In this document: positions 17,925 through 25,800 of the stretch, piece after piece
Position numbering within the stretch: the stretch's first letter is position 1
Layout of the letters: the number at the start of each line of letters is the position of its first letter
IMG/VR virus record: IMGVR_UViG_3300018071_000003
Span: 1-50,944 of that record
Length of the DNA stretch: 50,944 bases
DNA from: a virus
Direction: 5' to 3' (one strand)
Notes under the pieces: model-generated
The model's input: the letters and a program-made list of their open reading frames with translations, nothing else
What the model was told of the DNA's origin: nothing
The model's database searches: none
Translations under genes and position numbers: made by a program

Positions 17925-18362
17925 TTATTCCAGACTTTTCTTGATTTCCAACACCATTGTTCCTATTGAACCATCAGGAGCAAATCCACTAGTGGATAAA
18001 AGAATTTTTCCAGTGCGGTCTGTTCCTTTAGATGTTTGTGGATCGATAAGTCTATTGGCTAATCCCCCAAAATAACGAAAATCAACATGATTTTCTTGAT
18101 CTCGTGGTAATGCCCAACATGGAACAGGAGCATTTACATCAAATGAAATAAGTCCATCAAACCAATTAAAACTATACCAAACTTGCATAAGTGTAAGTTT
18201 CATACCTGGTTTGATAATGTCAGGAGTAATCACTCCATCATAGAACTCTGGATCAGCTAGAACAAAATTATTAAGTTCTCCTTCAGAACCATTACTTTCC
18301 AGATAGACGTGAAGTAACAGGTTTCTAGAACCATTGTTTAAAACTGTACGAGTAACTGCCAT
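17925..18362 (-). CDS. Virion protein, unknown function
   Basis: A 145-residue beta-rich protein with several Trp residues (V-W-Y-S-F-N-W-F-D near 61-69) and a basic, lysine-ending C-terminus. It belongs to the run of small structural genes after the capsid gene. A perfect 7-bp hairpin lies just upstream of its start. Confidence 0.55.
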   Translation of the reverse strand: MAVTRTVLNNGSRNLLLHVYLESNGSEGELNNFVLADPEFYDGVITPDIIKPGMKLTLMQVWYSFNWFDGLISFDVNAPVPCWALPRDQENHVDFRYFGGLANRLIDPQTSKGTDRTGKILLSTSGFAPDGSIGTMVLEIKKSLE

Positions 18363-18382
18363 AATTTTACCTCATGAGAAAT

Positions 18383-18404
18383 ACACGGGCCTTTCGACCC
18401 GTGT
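18383..18404 (-). terminator. Intergenic hairpin between virion genes
   Basis: ACACGGG and CCCGTGT form a 7-bp stem around an 8-base loop in the short gap between two virion genes. No T-run follows on the minus strand, so it is more likely an attenuator or mRNA-end stabiliser than a full terminator. Confidence 0.45.
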
Positions 18405-18424
18405 AAACATTCACAATTTCCTGC

Positions 18425-18937
18425 TTACGCCGGAACTTCAACCCACAGGAATGAACCAATTCCAGTAGCTACTGTAGTAATATGCGAGAACATCACGTAA
18501 TTACCTTGCCCGACGATAAAACCACCTTCCGGTAGTTTGGTAAGGTCAGCGGATGCAGTAGTTGAAGAAGCTACCGACAAAGGACAAACATACACATTAA
18601 CGACGTTTAGAGTTGCAACAGTGAAAACTCGTGCAGCAGAAGTTGTGGAAACACCAGAACCATCCGCAGCCCAAATAACATCTGCCGTACCAGCCGGAGT
18701 AGCCGCTACTGACGGAGTGTTGCCCGTCGATAGCATAACTGCACCAGCAGCAGTAGGCACCGCACTAAATGCAAAACGTGCATCAACAACAATTAGTTTC
18801 TTGTTACTTCCCCATGGATTATGCAGAATAAGTCCCGTGGCTGTAGTAGAAAGAGCCGTTGTTGCTTTGTTCGCCTGATTGCAGGCAAAGTACATTTTTC
18901 CTTGCCTGTTATAACTTGCTACGTCCATATTAGACAT
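18425..18937 (-). CDS. Virion / decoration-type protein
   Basis: A 170-residue Ala/Thr/Ser-rich beta protein with the segment I-L-H-N-P-W-G-S-N-K-K-L near 36-47, shared by a family of small phage structural proteins. It is flanked on both sides by intergenic hairpins, an arrangement that sets transcript levels in many phage capsid operons. Probably a capsid-surface or tail-associated protein. Confidence 0.6.
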   Translation of the reverse strand: MSNMDVASYNRQGKMYFACNQANKATTALSTTATGLILHNPWGSNKKLIVVDARFAFSAVPTAAGAVMLSTGNTPSVAATPAGTADVIWAADGSGVSTTSAARVFTVATLNVVNVYVCPLSVASSTTASADLTKLPEGGFIVGQGNYVMFSHITTVATGIGSFLWVEVPA

Positions 18938-18951
18938 TTTATTTCCTTTGT

Positions 18952-18981
18952 GGTTGGGCGGGAGGTTTTATCCTCCCAACC
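18952..18981 (-). terminator. Intergenic hairpin before the decoration-type gene's partner
   Basis: GGGAGG pairs with CCTCCC, with a second short GGTT/AACC helix outside it, in the 48-base gap between genes. No T-run follows on the minus strand. It is the second of three such hairpins downstream of the capsid gene. Confidence 0.45.
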
Positions 18982-18985
18982 TTTA

Positions 18986-19984
18986 TTACACTGCCGCCGG
19001 ATTAATCAGCGCTGATTTATCAGCAGCGCCAGTAATCATGGCGTAGTTGTTAATAAAACTAGCTTTTGAACCTGTATTCATAAGCAATCCAGTTGCGCCA
19101 GATAATTGACCAGCAAAATTCTCCGCAACCATAGTGCCTAACCAACTAGTACCTGAGTTACTAATCATAAGCGGATTAGAAGCATCAGTATTAGGACGAA
19201 CAACAATATTTCTCTGAATCAAACTATTGGCAATGTTAGTTGCACCAGCAGCAATAAGAACTGCTGTAGCCGCCAAAAGAACTTGATGACTGCAATAGTT
19301 ATTCGTAATTGTCCATCTCACTGCATCGCTAGCCGTTACAATGGCTGTAGTAGCAGCAGTTGGTGTACCCATTTTACCAATTACCCTGTTGTTGTTAAAC
19401 GTCAAACCATCTGAAATATTAGCAGTTGTTCCAATTACCAAAACAGACACAAAATTTAAGGTAGTGGAAGTATCTCTGAATTCACAACTGTCAATGGTTA
19501 GATCATTTGCAACTTGAGCATTGGCAATGTTAAATACAGTCGCACAGGCTGCCACAGTAGACAAAAACAACAAATTGGAAACTGTAACATTATTAGCTGT
19601 AACAGTGACGCTGGCGGTAGAAGCTGTACTTAATGTAACAGTAGGACGAGTAGAACCAGAGCCAAGACCAATAATTGCTACACCAGCGGTACTTAGAACT
19701 AAACCTGCTGCCGCTGTAATAGTTTCGGCATGTCCTGGTTTAACAAATATGATGTCACCTTTACCAGCACGAGCAGATGTAACTGCAAATTGAATGGTAG
19801 CAAAAGGAGCATCAAAAGTACCCTTGTTAGCATTAGAACCATTTTTAGCGTGATCTAAGTTACCCAATGTACTGTTGTCTACCCACCATACACGACCAGG
19901 ATGTGTTTGCAAAATTGGTACACCACGAATGGTAATACCAGAAGGAAACCCACCTGGGTAATTCGATAAATTATAATTCGCCAT
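18986..19984 (-). CDS. Right-handed beta-helix virion protein
   Basis: A 332-residue protein. The N-terminus (1-70) has a Trp pair (R-V-W-W-V-D) and the sequence F-D-A-P-F-A-T-I-Q-F-A, as in beta-helix proteins of the pectate-lyase fold. From about residue 75 on, repeated Val/Thr/Ile/Asn strands with N-N-x-V/I units form the coils of a solenoid. Catalytic residues of sugar-degrading enzymes cannot be pinned down. It lies directly downstream of the capsid gene and is probably highly expressed as a capsid- or fibre-associated structural protein. Confidence 0.6.
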   Translation of the reverse strand: MANYNLSNYPGGFPSGITIRGVPILQTHPGRVWWVDNSTLGNLDHAKNGSNANKGTFDAPFATIQFAVTSARAGKGDIIFVKPGHAETITAAAGLVLSTAGVAIIGLGSGSTRPTVTLSTASTASVTVTANNVTVSNLLFLSTVAACATVFNIANAQVANDLTIDSCEFRDTSTTLNFVSVLVIGTTANISDGLTFNNNRVIGKMGTPTAATTAIVTASDAVRWTITNNYCSHQVLLAATAVLIAAGATNIANSLIQRNIVVRPNTDASNPLMISNSGTSWLGTMVAENFAGQLSGATGLLMNTGSKASFINNYAMITGAADKSALINPAAV

Positions 19985-20012
19985 TTTAACTCTCCTTTAA
20001 ATAGGGAAATGT

Positions 20013-20036
20013 GGGAGCAGCATGGCTGCTGCTCCC
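20013..20036 (-). terminator. Strong hairpin after the capsid gene
   Basis: GGGAGCAGCA and TGCTGCTCCC form a perfect 10-bp stem with a 4-base loop, in the 60-base gap after the capsid gene. There is no T-run on either side, so a partial terminator or RNA-stability hairpin that boosts capsid mRNA over downstream mRNA is likely. Confidence 0.6.
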
Positions 20037-20044
20037 AACAAGTT

Positions 20045-20950
20045 TTAAGCTCCAGCCGTCAGGTAAATAGCCCGCGCATCGGTCCAGCCGAAGCTGTAAC
20101 GAGACGTAGCCTTATACTTGGCGTTATCAGTATCAAAGTCGTTGTCGTTGGCGAAATCGTCAGCGCGACGCTCAAAATACTTCAGGCCGTTATCAACATT
20201 AGTGCGAATAAACCAAGCATCAACGTCCGTCAAATAGTGATTTACCGTCACACCCATTGGAAGGCGAGAACGAACCACGTTTACCGTGTTATTCGCTGTA
20301 TCCACTTGGTATTCAGTCTTCAAAATCTTGTTGGCCTCAAAATCAAGGTCAACAGGGACAATGAGAGACTGCGGCATCACACTAATTTTCATACCGCGAT
20401 CATCAGTGTACTTCGCAATGTCGATCACTGCTTGTTCCAAAGACGCTTCGGAAAGATCAACAGGCACGGACGGAAGGTTAGACCAAGTTCCACCCGCCAC
20501 GTTTACGTGGGAAGCAGAGCCAAGGGATACCGCATCCCCACCAACGTAGCTGCTGTTAAACGCCCTATTATAGACGTTGGCCCCTACTGTTTCTTTCGTT
20601 TGCCTTAAGGAACGGGCAAGACCTTTTGCTTTACGTTCTCCAACTAATGCATATTGGTCATCTTCCACCATGTTGCGGGTGATGATGAAACCAAGGGCAT
20701 ATTCAACGTGTGTGTAGCGAGAGACGAACCCTTGAATTTCGGTGTCGTACGCAACTGGAGCGCCTTCACCTTTTTGCTGAGCAAGTCCAAAACTCGAAAT
20801 CAGCACATCTTCTTCCCATGCTTTGTTGGATTTGTACGTATCAAATAACTTCGTATACTCGACAGGGTATTCGCTATAGCCTTTACCATACCAAGCATTT
20901 ACGCCGGGCCAGAGGGCCTTAGCGAAATTACCAGTTGTGATAATAGCCAT
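20045..20950 (-). CDS. Major capsid protein
   Basis: A 301-residue protein resembling Mu-type (gpT-like) HK97-fold capsid proteins of podoviruses. Family features are the N-terminal G-N-F-A-K-A-L-W-P-G, the E-Y-A-L-G-F-I-I-T-R-N-M-V-E-D-D segment near 82-97, a region with S-S-Y-V-G-G-D near 132-138, and a C-terminal Y-S-F-G-W-T-D-A-R-A-I strand. The position after scaffold and decoration genes and before a strong hairpin supports the call. Confidence 0.85.
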   Translation of the reverse strand: MAIITTGNFAKALWPGVNAWYGKGYSEYPVEYTKLFDTYKSNKAWEEDVLISSFGLAQQKGEGAPVAYDTEIQGFVSRYTHVEYALGFIITRNMVEDDQYALVGERKAKGLARSLRQTKETVGANVYNRAFNSSYVGGDAVSLGSASHVNVAGGTWSNLPSVPVDLSEASLEQAVIDIAKYTDDRGMKISVMPQSLIVPVDLDFEANKILKTEYQVDTANNTVNVVRSRLPMGVTVNHYLTDVDAWFIRTNVDNGLKYFERRADDFANDNDFDTDNAKYKATSRYSFGWTDARAIYLTAGA

Positions 20951-20951
20951 A

Positions 20952-21548
20952 TTAAGCTCCTGTAGTCGATTTCAGATCGTGTTCATTGATCATGACAAGA
21001 ATCTTGGCCAACGCACCAATTGCGTTGTCAGGTCTCTTAACAAGAGAAAGAATACGAATCTGAGCGGTAGCCGTCTTGTGATCACTGGAATCAAGCATCA
21101 TTCCAGATTGACCAGTTGTGGTGGAACCCGCATTGACGATGATATCAGCATTTTCACCGAAATCAACGGCAGCGAGAGCAGCACCAAGACTATCCTCTTG
21201 AACTTCAAAAATTGCGTTCGGCGAGTCACACACCAACGCTACTCTGTTGGTAGAAGCAACTCGGTGAAGCACTGTTAGATCAGATTGCAAAGGCAAGAAA
21301 CCAACCACCACGCCTCGCAGTTGATCCCCTGCAGCGGCCTGAATAACAGTTGGCACACCTTCCATATCTTGACCATTTACCGTAACGCCAGCAGCACCAG
21401 TGGTACCTCCAGCCTTCACTGCGTCACCAACAAACAATGCCGTGCCATCAGCCGCGGGCACGAGATATTGGTTTACAGCACCATTAGGAGAAGCACCATC
21501 AGCCATACCGACGAAACGGAACCCGTTAGGTCTATTTGTATTAGCCAA
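20952..21548 (-). CDS. Head decoration-type protein
   Basis: A 198-residue Ala/Gly/Val-rich protein starting M-A-N-T-N-R-P-N-G-F-R. It closely resembles proteins encoded next to this type of capsid gene in other podoviruses. It is likely a capsid-surface or cement protein. It ends two bases before the capsid gene start, consistent with co-translation at high level. Confidence 0.7.
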   Translation of the reverse strand: MANTNRPNGFRFVGMADGASPNGAVNQYLVPAADGTALFVGDAVKAGGTTGAAGVTVNGQDMEGVPTVIQAAAGDQLRGVVVGFLPLQSDLTVLHRVASTNRVALVCDSPNAIFEVQEDSLGAALAAVDFGENADIIVNAGSTTTGQSGMMLDSSDHKTATAQIRILSLVKRPDNAIGALAKILVMINEHDLKSTTGA

Positions 21549-21609
21549 AGTAAATTACCTCATAAATAAAAGTTAAACAAAAGTATGAGTAGACCCAACG
21601 AAAGCAAAC

Positions 21610-21999
21610 CTACTTCTTACGGCTAATCTTTAAAGTACCGTAATCTTTTGCAGCTTCAGCAGAAGCTCTCATTGTGGCTTCCAAGGCATCAATTTCGTCT
21701 TGTTTAGCCTTTTGATCTTCGTCATACCATTCCTTCGGGATTCTCATAAGAACTAGGGTGGAACTCCCTCGGGTCTGAGTATAAGCAGATGCCAATCTAG
21801 TACCCTTATCTACAGCGGGTTGACCAACTTCATGGTCTCTGACGACGACTTCATAGCCGCCCTGCTTAAATATATCAATACGGCCTATATCGTCTCTTAC
21901 CCATCTGTACGAATAATTTGGATCTAAATCAGGAACACTCAGAATGCTCCTAGGCCCACCTACGGGGATTCTTTCGACACGTTGTTCACGTTTAGTCAT
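21610..21999 (-). CDS. Conserved phage protein of the capsid module
   Basis: A 129-residue protein with the segment Y-S-Y-R-W-V-R-D-D near 29-37 and a C-terminal helix carrying W-Y-D-E-D-Q-x-A-K near 91-99. Proteins of this family sit between scaffold and capsid genes in related phages, role unknown. It starts right after the scaffold-type gene. The 61 bases between it and the decoration gene hold no clear hairpin. Confidence 0.65.
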   Translation of the reverse strand: MTKREQRVERIPVGGPRSILSVPDLDPNYSYRWVRDDIGRIDIFKQGGYEVVVRDHEVGQPAVDKGTRLASAYTQTRGSSTLVLMRIPKEWYDEDQKAKQDEIDALEATMRASAEAAKDYGTLKISRKK

Positions 22000-22001
22000 G
22001 A

Positions 22002-22823
22002 TTATTTACCTCTCGCTTTTTTGAGATCCTCTTTGTATTTCTCTTCTGTGAGAACTCCCTGTCTAACCAGGGTCTTCATAATTTCAACTTCCATCTCATC
22101 TAACACAACTTCATCCTTTTTCTGGACTTGACGACTAGCTGTTTTATCAACTACCGTTGTTGGATTAGAAGCAACTCTTTTTACCCCAAACTTATCGGGA
22201 AACTGTTTTCTAAGTTTTTGATCAATGTATCGAAGTACATCATCCGGCTTTGCATTTGGGGTTTTTGACATATAGATAAACCCAGTAGCATCCGCATATT
22301 CTCGTAAATCTGAGTCAGTATCATACCATCTATTATCAGCTTTCCATGCCTCAAATTCAGGTGGTGCTGAAGCTTGTGCTTGTTGAGCAGCTTGGACCAT
22401 ATTATCACGGTCTTTCTGGAACTGAGTTTTAACTTCCTCAATTTCCTCATCAATAGCATTTACTCTATCGAGGTCTTCTGATCTAAGCGCTTCGCGCTTT
22501 TCCTTCTTCAAATCAGTGACAGCTTGTTGATGAGCTTTTTCAAACACATATTGATGGTGTCGTTGCAGTGCCGTAAGAGCAGCTTGGGTTTGTTTAAGGT
22601 CTCGCTTCGTTTGATGAATTGTCTTGAACAATTCACCACGATCTACGAACTCCTTGGCTGGTCTCCATTCATCAAGACTTTTGCCTTCAGCTTCCCACTT
22701 GTCTTTCGGCATCCAACCTTGTTCGGCTGCTTGTATTTCAACCTCGGTTGGTTCAACAACTTTTACTTCCTCTTTTATTTCTTCTTTCTTTTCTTCTTTT
22801 ACTTCCTTAACCTCTTCAGTCAT
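22002..22823 (-). CDS. Scaffold-type protein
   Basis: A 273-residue, highly charged and helical protein. After a Glu/Lys-rich N-terminus it has the segment A-E-Q-G-W-M-P-K-D-K-W near 33-43 and E-W-R-P-A-K-E-F-V-D-R-G near 52-63, a signature of this family of podovirus scaffolds. A long coiled coil (about 65-150) and a basic C-terminal helix follow, as expected for a scaffold that binds capsid protein. It overlaps the chaperonin gene by eight bases. Confidence 0.75.
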   Translation of the reverse strand: MTEEVKEVKEEKKEEIKEEVKVVEPTEVEIQAAEQGWMPKDKWEAEGKSLDEWRPAKEFVDRGELFKTIHQTKRDLKQTQAALTALQRHHQYVFEKAHQQAVTDLKKEKREALRSEDLDRVNAIDEEIEEVKTQFQKDRDNMVQAAQQAQASAPPEFEAWKADNRWYDTDSDLREYADATGFIYMSKTPNAKPDDVLRYIDQKLRKQFPDKFGVKRVASNPTTVVDKTASRQVQKKDEVVLDEMEVEIMKTLVRQGVLTEEKYKEDLKKARGK

Positions 22824-23115
22824 CTGTATACCCCACTAGGATATCCTTGTCATTACAAATGATAAGGAACTCGTCACCTACTTTAATTGTTTTAGCCCCA
22901 TAATGAGAGTAAAACACCTTGTCACCTACTTTAAGGTCTGGTTTCTGTGGCAAATCATACCAAGCGGCTGGACCAATCATAAATATTTCTCCGCGATCTG
23001 TATTAATCGCTTGTGTCCTGTCGTCTCTTGCTATGACAATACCACCCTTACTTACTTTCTCAATTAGGGGTTTGAGAAGTACCCGTTCAGCTAGCGTCTC
23101 CGCTTGAAACTTCAT
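22816..23115 (-). CDS. GroES-like co-chaperonin (Cpn10)
   Basis: About 99 residues from the ATG at 23115, which follows a GAGGGAGA ribosome site; an ATG at 23142 in frame is a less likely start. The Cpn10 pattern is clear: an N-terminal A-E-R-V-L-L-K-P strand, K-G-G-I-V-I near 24-29, and the segment L-K-V-G-D-K-V-F-Y-S-H-Y-G-A with the C-terminal D-I-L-V-G-Y-T-D-D. Phage co-chaperonins such as T4 gp31 replace host GroES for capsid folding. It lies just upstream of scaffold and capsid genes, so it probably serves capsid protein folding with host GroEL. Confidence 0.8.
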   Translation of the reverse strand: MKFQAETLAERVLLKPLIEKVSKGGIVIARDDRTQAINTDRGEIFMIGPAAWYDLPQKPDLKVGDKVFYSHYGAKTIKVGDEFLIICNDKDILVGYTDD

Positions 23116-23329
23116 CTTCTGGTTCTCCCTCTTGGTAGTCAAACTCTGGTTCCCACGCTGCCATTTCTCGGAATGCGTGTATCATGCCCTTAAGAAAACG
23201 ATCAAATTCTGCATCACTGGAATCGACGATTTGACCCATCGCCTCATCCATCCGTTCATTTAGAACTTCCTTTAGAACTTCCGTTACCGGATGATTTTGC
23301 CACTCCACCACTTGCTCTTTGCTTAGCAC
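23087..23329 (-). CDS. Small acidic phage protein
   Basis: About 80 residues from GTG at 23329, chosen because AGGAGG lies six bases upstream; an ATG further upstream at 23374 has no such site. The protein is acidic with a helical middle and an L-S-K-E-Q-V-V-E-W N-terminus, like short proteins found after portal genes in related phages. Its first 74 bases lie inside the end of the LAGLIDADG gene, suggesting that gene was inserted upstream and extended into this one. Confidence 0.6.
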   Translation of the reverse strand: MLSKEQVVEWQNHPVTEVLKEVLNERMDEAMGQIVDSSDAEFDRFLKGMIHAFREMAAWEPEFDYQEGEPEDEVSSGDAS

Positions 23330-23699
23330 TCGCTGCCTCCTTTCGCTTTCTCCAAAACTCTTTTTGCCATCCACCGCGCCCCGGTTTTATCTTCCAAGCT
23401 GCAATTACTTCTTCTATTTTAGAACGCCGTCTAATTCCCAACATTGTATATAATGTAAACATCCAACTAATAGCTTTTTTACCAAATATTTGTGCACAAT
23501 ATTGGGTTTTACGATTATTTTCTTTTTCACGATTATATGTATAATATGAAATTTTCCAATATTTAGATAATCGTTCAATAATATCTTTATCTGTCATTCT
23601 AACAACAATACATGGACTACCTTGGCGACCTACACCTTGAATACAACCTTCACCTTCCACAATTCCTGCAATCCAATTAAGATTTGGAACCGTTACCAT
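23256..23699 (-). CDS. LAGLIDADG homing endonuclease
   Basis: A 147-residue protein with one LAGLIDADG-type motif at the N-terminus: W-I-A-G-I-V-E-G-E-G-C-I near residues 9-20, including the acidic metal-binding Glu. Single-motif members act as homodimers that cut long DNA sites. The C-terminal 45 residues are basic and Gly/Ser/Lys-rich. The gene starts inside the last 23 bases of the portal gene and ends inside the next gene, and its own body is AT-rich. No intron is apparent, so it is a free-standing homing gene wedged between portal and a small virion gene. Confidence 0.75.
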   Translation of the reverse strand: MVTVPNLNWIAGIVEGEGCIQGVGRQGSPCIVVRMTDKDIIERLSKYWKISYYTYNREKENNRKTQYCAQIFGKKAISWMFTLYTMLGIRRRSKIEEVIAAWKIKPGRGGWQKEFWRKRKEAASAKQRASGGVAKSSGNGSSKGSSK

Positions 23700-25800
23700 T
23701 TTTTGATTTTATATTTTGTTGTTCTTTAAGCTGTTTCATCTTCTGTTGATGCTGTGCTTCATTCTGCTGTAACTTCTGTTGATGTTGTGTTGCACCTTGA
23801 GTTAATTGTTGTCTATGCTCAACATTACCCATTGCCATTTCCCTAGCCAACGTCATTGCATCAAGATTGTCTTGACGAACTTGGTGCTCTGCATCCATTT
23901 TAAATTTCATATCTTCAAATTGCAACTTCATCTGTGCTGATGCTGCATCAAACTTCTGCTGCATCATTTCTTCTTGTTGCTTAAACTGGAGTTTCATTTG
24001 CTCTCCAGCCATATCCATCTGATGAGATTCTTTGTCCATTTGCATCTTGGCCTGCATCTGTGCCACCTTTGGATCAGGAGGAGGAGCAGGTTGTTGCATC
24101 AAGACTTCAATGTTTGGTTGTTCTTGAGCTTCTAAACTACGCTTGGTTACTTCCATTACATTCAATGTACCGAGCTGCATGAGCTGCATTAACCCTTCAA
24201 CCTTCAAAAGCTTCTGGGTGGAACTCACTGCAGTTGGATCCGCTGTAGGACACACATCATAACTCTTCATATCATAGTCTTGAATCGTAATTGGAGCATC
24301 AAGAATATGCAGGGCTTTTTCAATATTCTCAGCATAAATCGAGTTAAGTCGAAAGAGTTTCTCAAATTCTTTACTCAGACTCCGATAAACACGTTTGTAA
24401 ATGGCCGTGAAAACCTTCATTCCTTGCTCAATTGTAGCCATTGTCGTAGTTGCCGGAGTATTCTGTCCGGGCATCTTACCAACGAAAATCTCAGCTACTG
24501 AAGCAAGTTTCTCACTAGATTCGATTACTAAACCAAGTAATTTGAACAAAACCTCAGACGGCTCCTTCACGGGAATCGGGAAAATCTGTTTCTTAATGTC
24601 GTCACCAGTTGCGGGCACACTCTTCCACTCTCCAGGCTGGAATCGATTGTCCCCCATTTTCAACTTAAGTCCCTTACCTATAAAACCTGATTGAAGATTA
24701 GCAAGAGTACCAGCGTCAATAAGTTGATTAATAATAGTGTTGGCTGATTCGTTAAGAGGGCCAAGTAAATGCCCAAACCCAACGCTATAAAAGCCCCCGT
24801 CAGGATTAGGAATGAAATCATACTTAGTATAATATTCTACAGGCTCAATACAGACAAGCTTACCATCAGCAGTAGTAACAATACCATCTGAATCGAAACG
24901 TGCGACGATACGTAAAACCTGCTTTGAGTCTTCCTCAATAGTGATAATGTAGGGTTCAGCATATCCATCCTCATCCATGTCCCAATAGGTATGTTGTTCT
25001 AGAATAACATATGGAGTTGTTTCATCTGTCCGAGAAGGCGACACAGCTTTATGCACATCTGCTTTGGAAGGCAAAGCTGGATTCGACTTGGGCTCAGGTA
25101 ATTCACATTCACAATACAAACCTGCATTCTGCATCGACTTGATTTGATTCTTCGTCATCGGAATGATTTCCGTCTTCCGATAGGCGCTCTCTAATCCAGA
25201 TGCCCAATAGTTGACTACCAAATCTTTTGGACCAAGAAGCTTGCTACAATTTTTCTTCCTAATTGAGTCCCAATAGGTCTTCTTAAACAAGCATCCTACA
25301 ATTGGTAGTTGAATAAGAAGTTTATCCATATCTTCTTCCCAACCTGACATATCCTTTAAAATCTGGTAATTCATGTGTTGTGCAAGACGCTCGGCTTTAG
25401 CGGCCTTTTGTCCTTGCTGATCCACACCAATTACTTTCATCTGTACAACTTTACCATCAGCCGGTACGAGAGCTGGATAAGCTCTAGCTGCAAATTGCAT
25501 AGCCGCTGTACTGAGAAGAGGATACTTAACGTTCGCAGCTTTGGGCCACGGCCAGGACTTTTCTTCCTTTATCTGGGCTGCCAACTTCACCCAGACATCT
25601 ACCAATTTATCCCACTCCTGTTTAGAGTCCAAATCAAGTTTGTAACCATTATAAACTATATCGCTGATTTCTTCTAGTTTATCTTCATCTAGATGTTCAG
25701 CAATGTTGGCTTCTTCAAGAAGCCGGTTTAAACTGGTATCAGTAGCCGGTTGTTGCTGACCGGCCTGATTCAAAGAGTCCGCTGGATTGTAAGTCGGCAT
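23677..25800 (-). CDS. Portal protein, P22-like
   Basis: A 707-residue protein of the P22-type portal family. Family features are K-S-W-P-W-P-K-A-A-N-V-K-Y-P-L near 81-95, and A-A-R-A-Y-P-A-L-V near 104-112. The C-terminal 140 residues are a Gln/Met/His-rich coiled coil, fitting the barrel of P22-like portals. Twelve copies would form the vertex through which DNA enters. The gene begins 62 bases inside the large terminase gene and its last bases encode the start of the LAGLIDADG nuclease in another frame. Confidence 0.88.
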   Translation of the reverse strand: MPTYNPADSLNQAGQQQPATDTSLNRLLEEANIAEHLDEDKLEEISDIVYNGYKLDLDSKQEWDKLVDVWVKLAAQIKEEKSWPWPKAANVKYPLLSTAAMQFAARAYPALVPADGKVVQMKVIGVDQQGQKAAKAERLAQHMNYQILKDMSGWEEDMDKLLIQLPIVGCLFKKTYWDSIRKKNCSKLLGPKDLVVNYWASGLESAYRKTEIIPMTKNQIKSMQNAGLYCECELPEPKSNPALPSKADVHKAVSPSRTDETTPYVILEQHTYWDMDEDGYAEPYIITIEEDSKQVLRIVARFDSDGIVTTADGKLVCIEPVEYYTKYDFIPNPDGGFYSVGFGHLLGPLNESANTIINQLIDAGTLANLQSGFIGKGLKLKMGDNRFQPGEWKSVPATGDDIKKQIFPIPVKEPSEVLFKLLGLVIESSEKLASVAEIFVGKMPGQNTPATTTMATIEQGMKVFTAIYKRVYRSLSKEFEKLFRLNSIYAENIEKALHILDAPITIQDYDMKSYDVCPTADPTAVSSTQKLLKVEGLMQLMQLGTLNVMEVTKRSLEAQEQPNIEVLMQQPAPPPDPKVAQMQAKMQMDKESHQMDMAGEQMKLQFKQQEEMMQQKFDAASAQMKLQFEDMKFKMDAEHQVRQDNLDAMTLAREMAMGNVEHRQQLTQGATQHQQKLQQNEAQHQQKMKQLKEQQNIKSKNGNGSKS

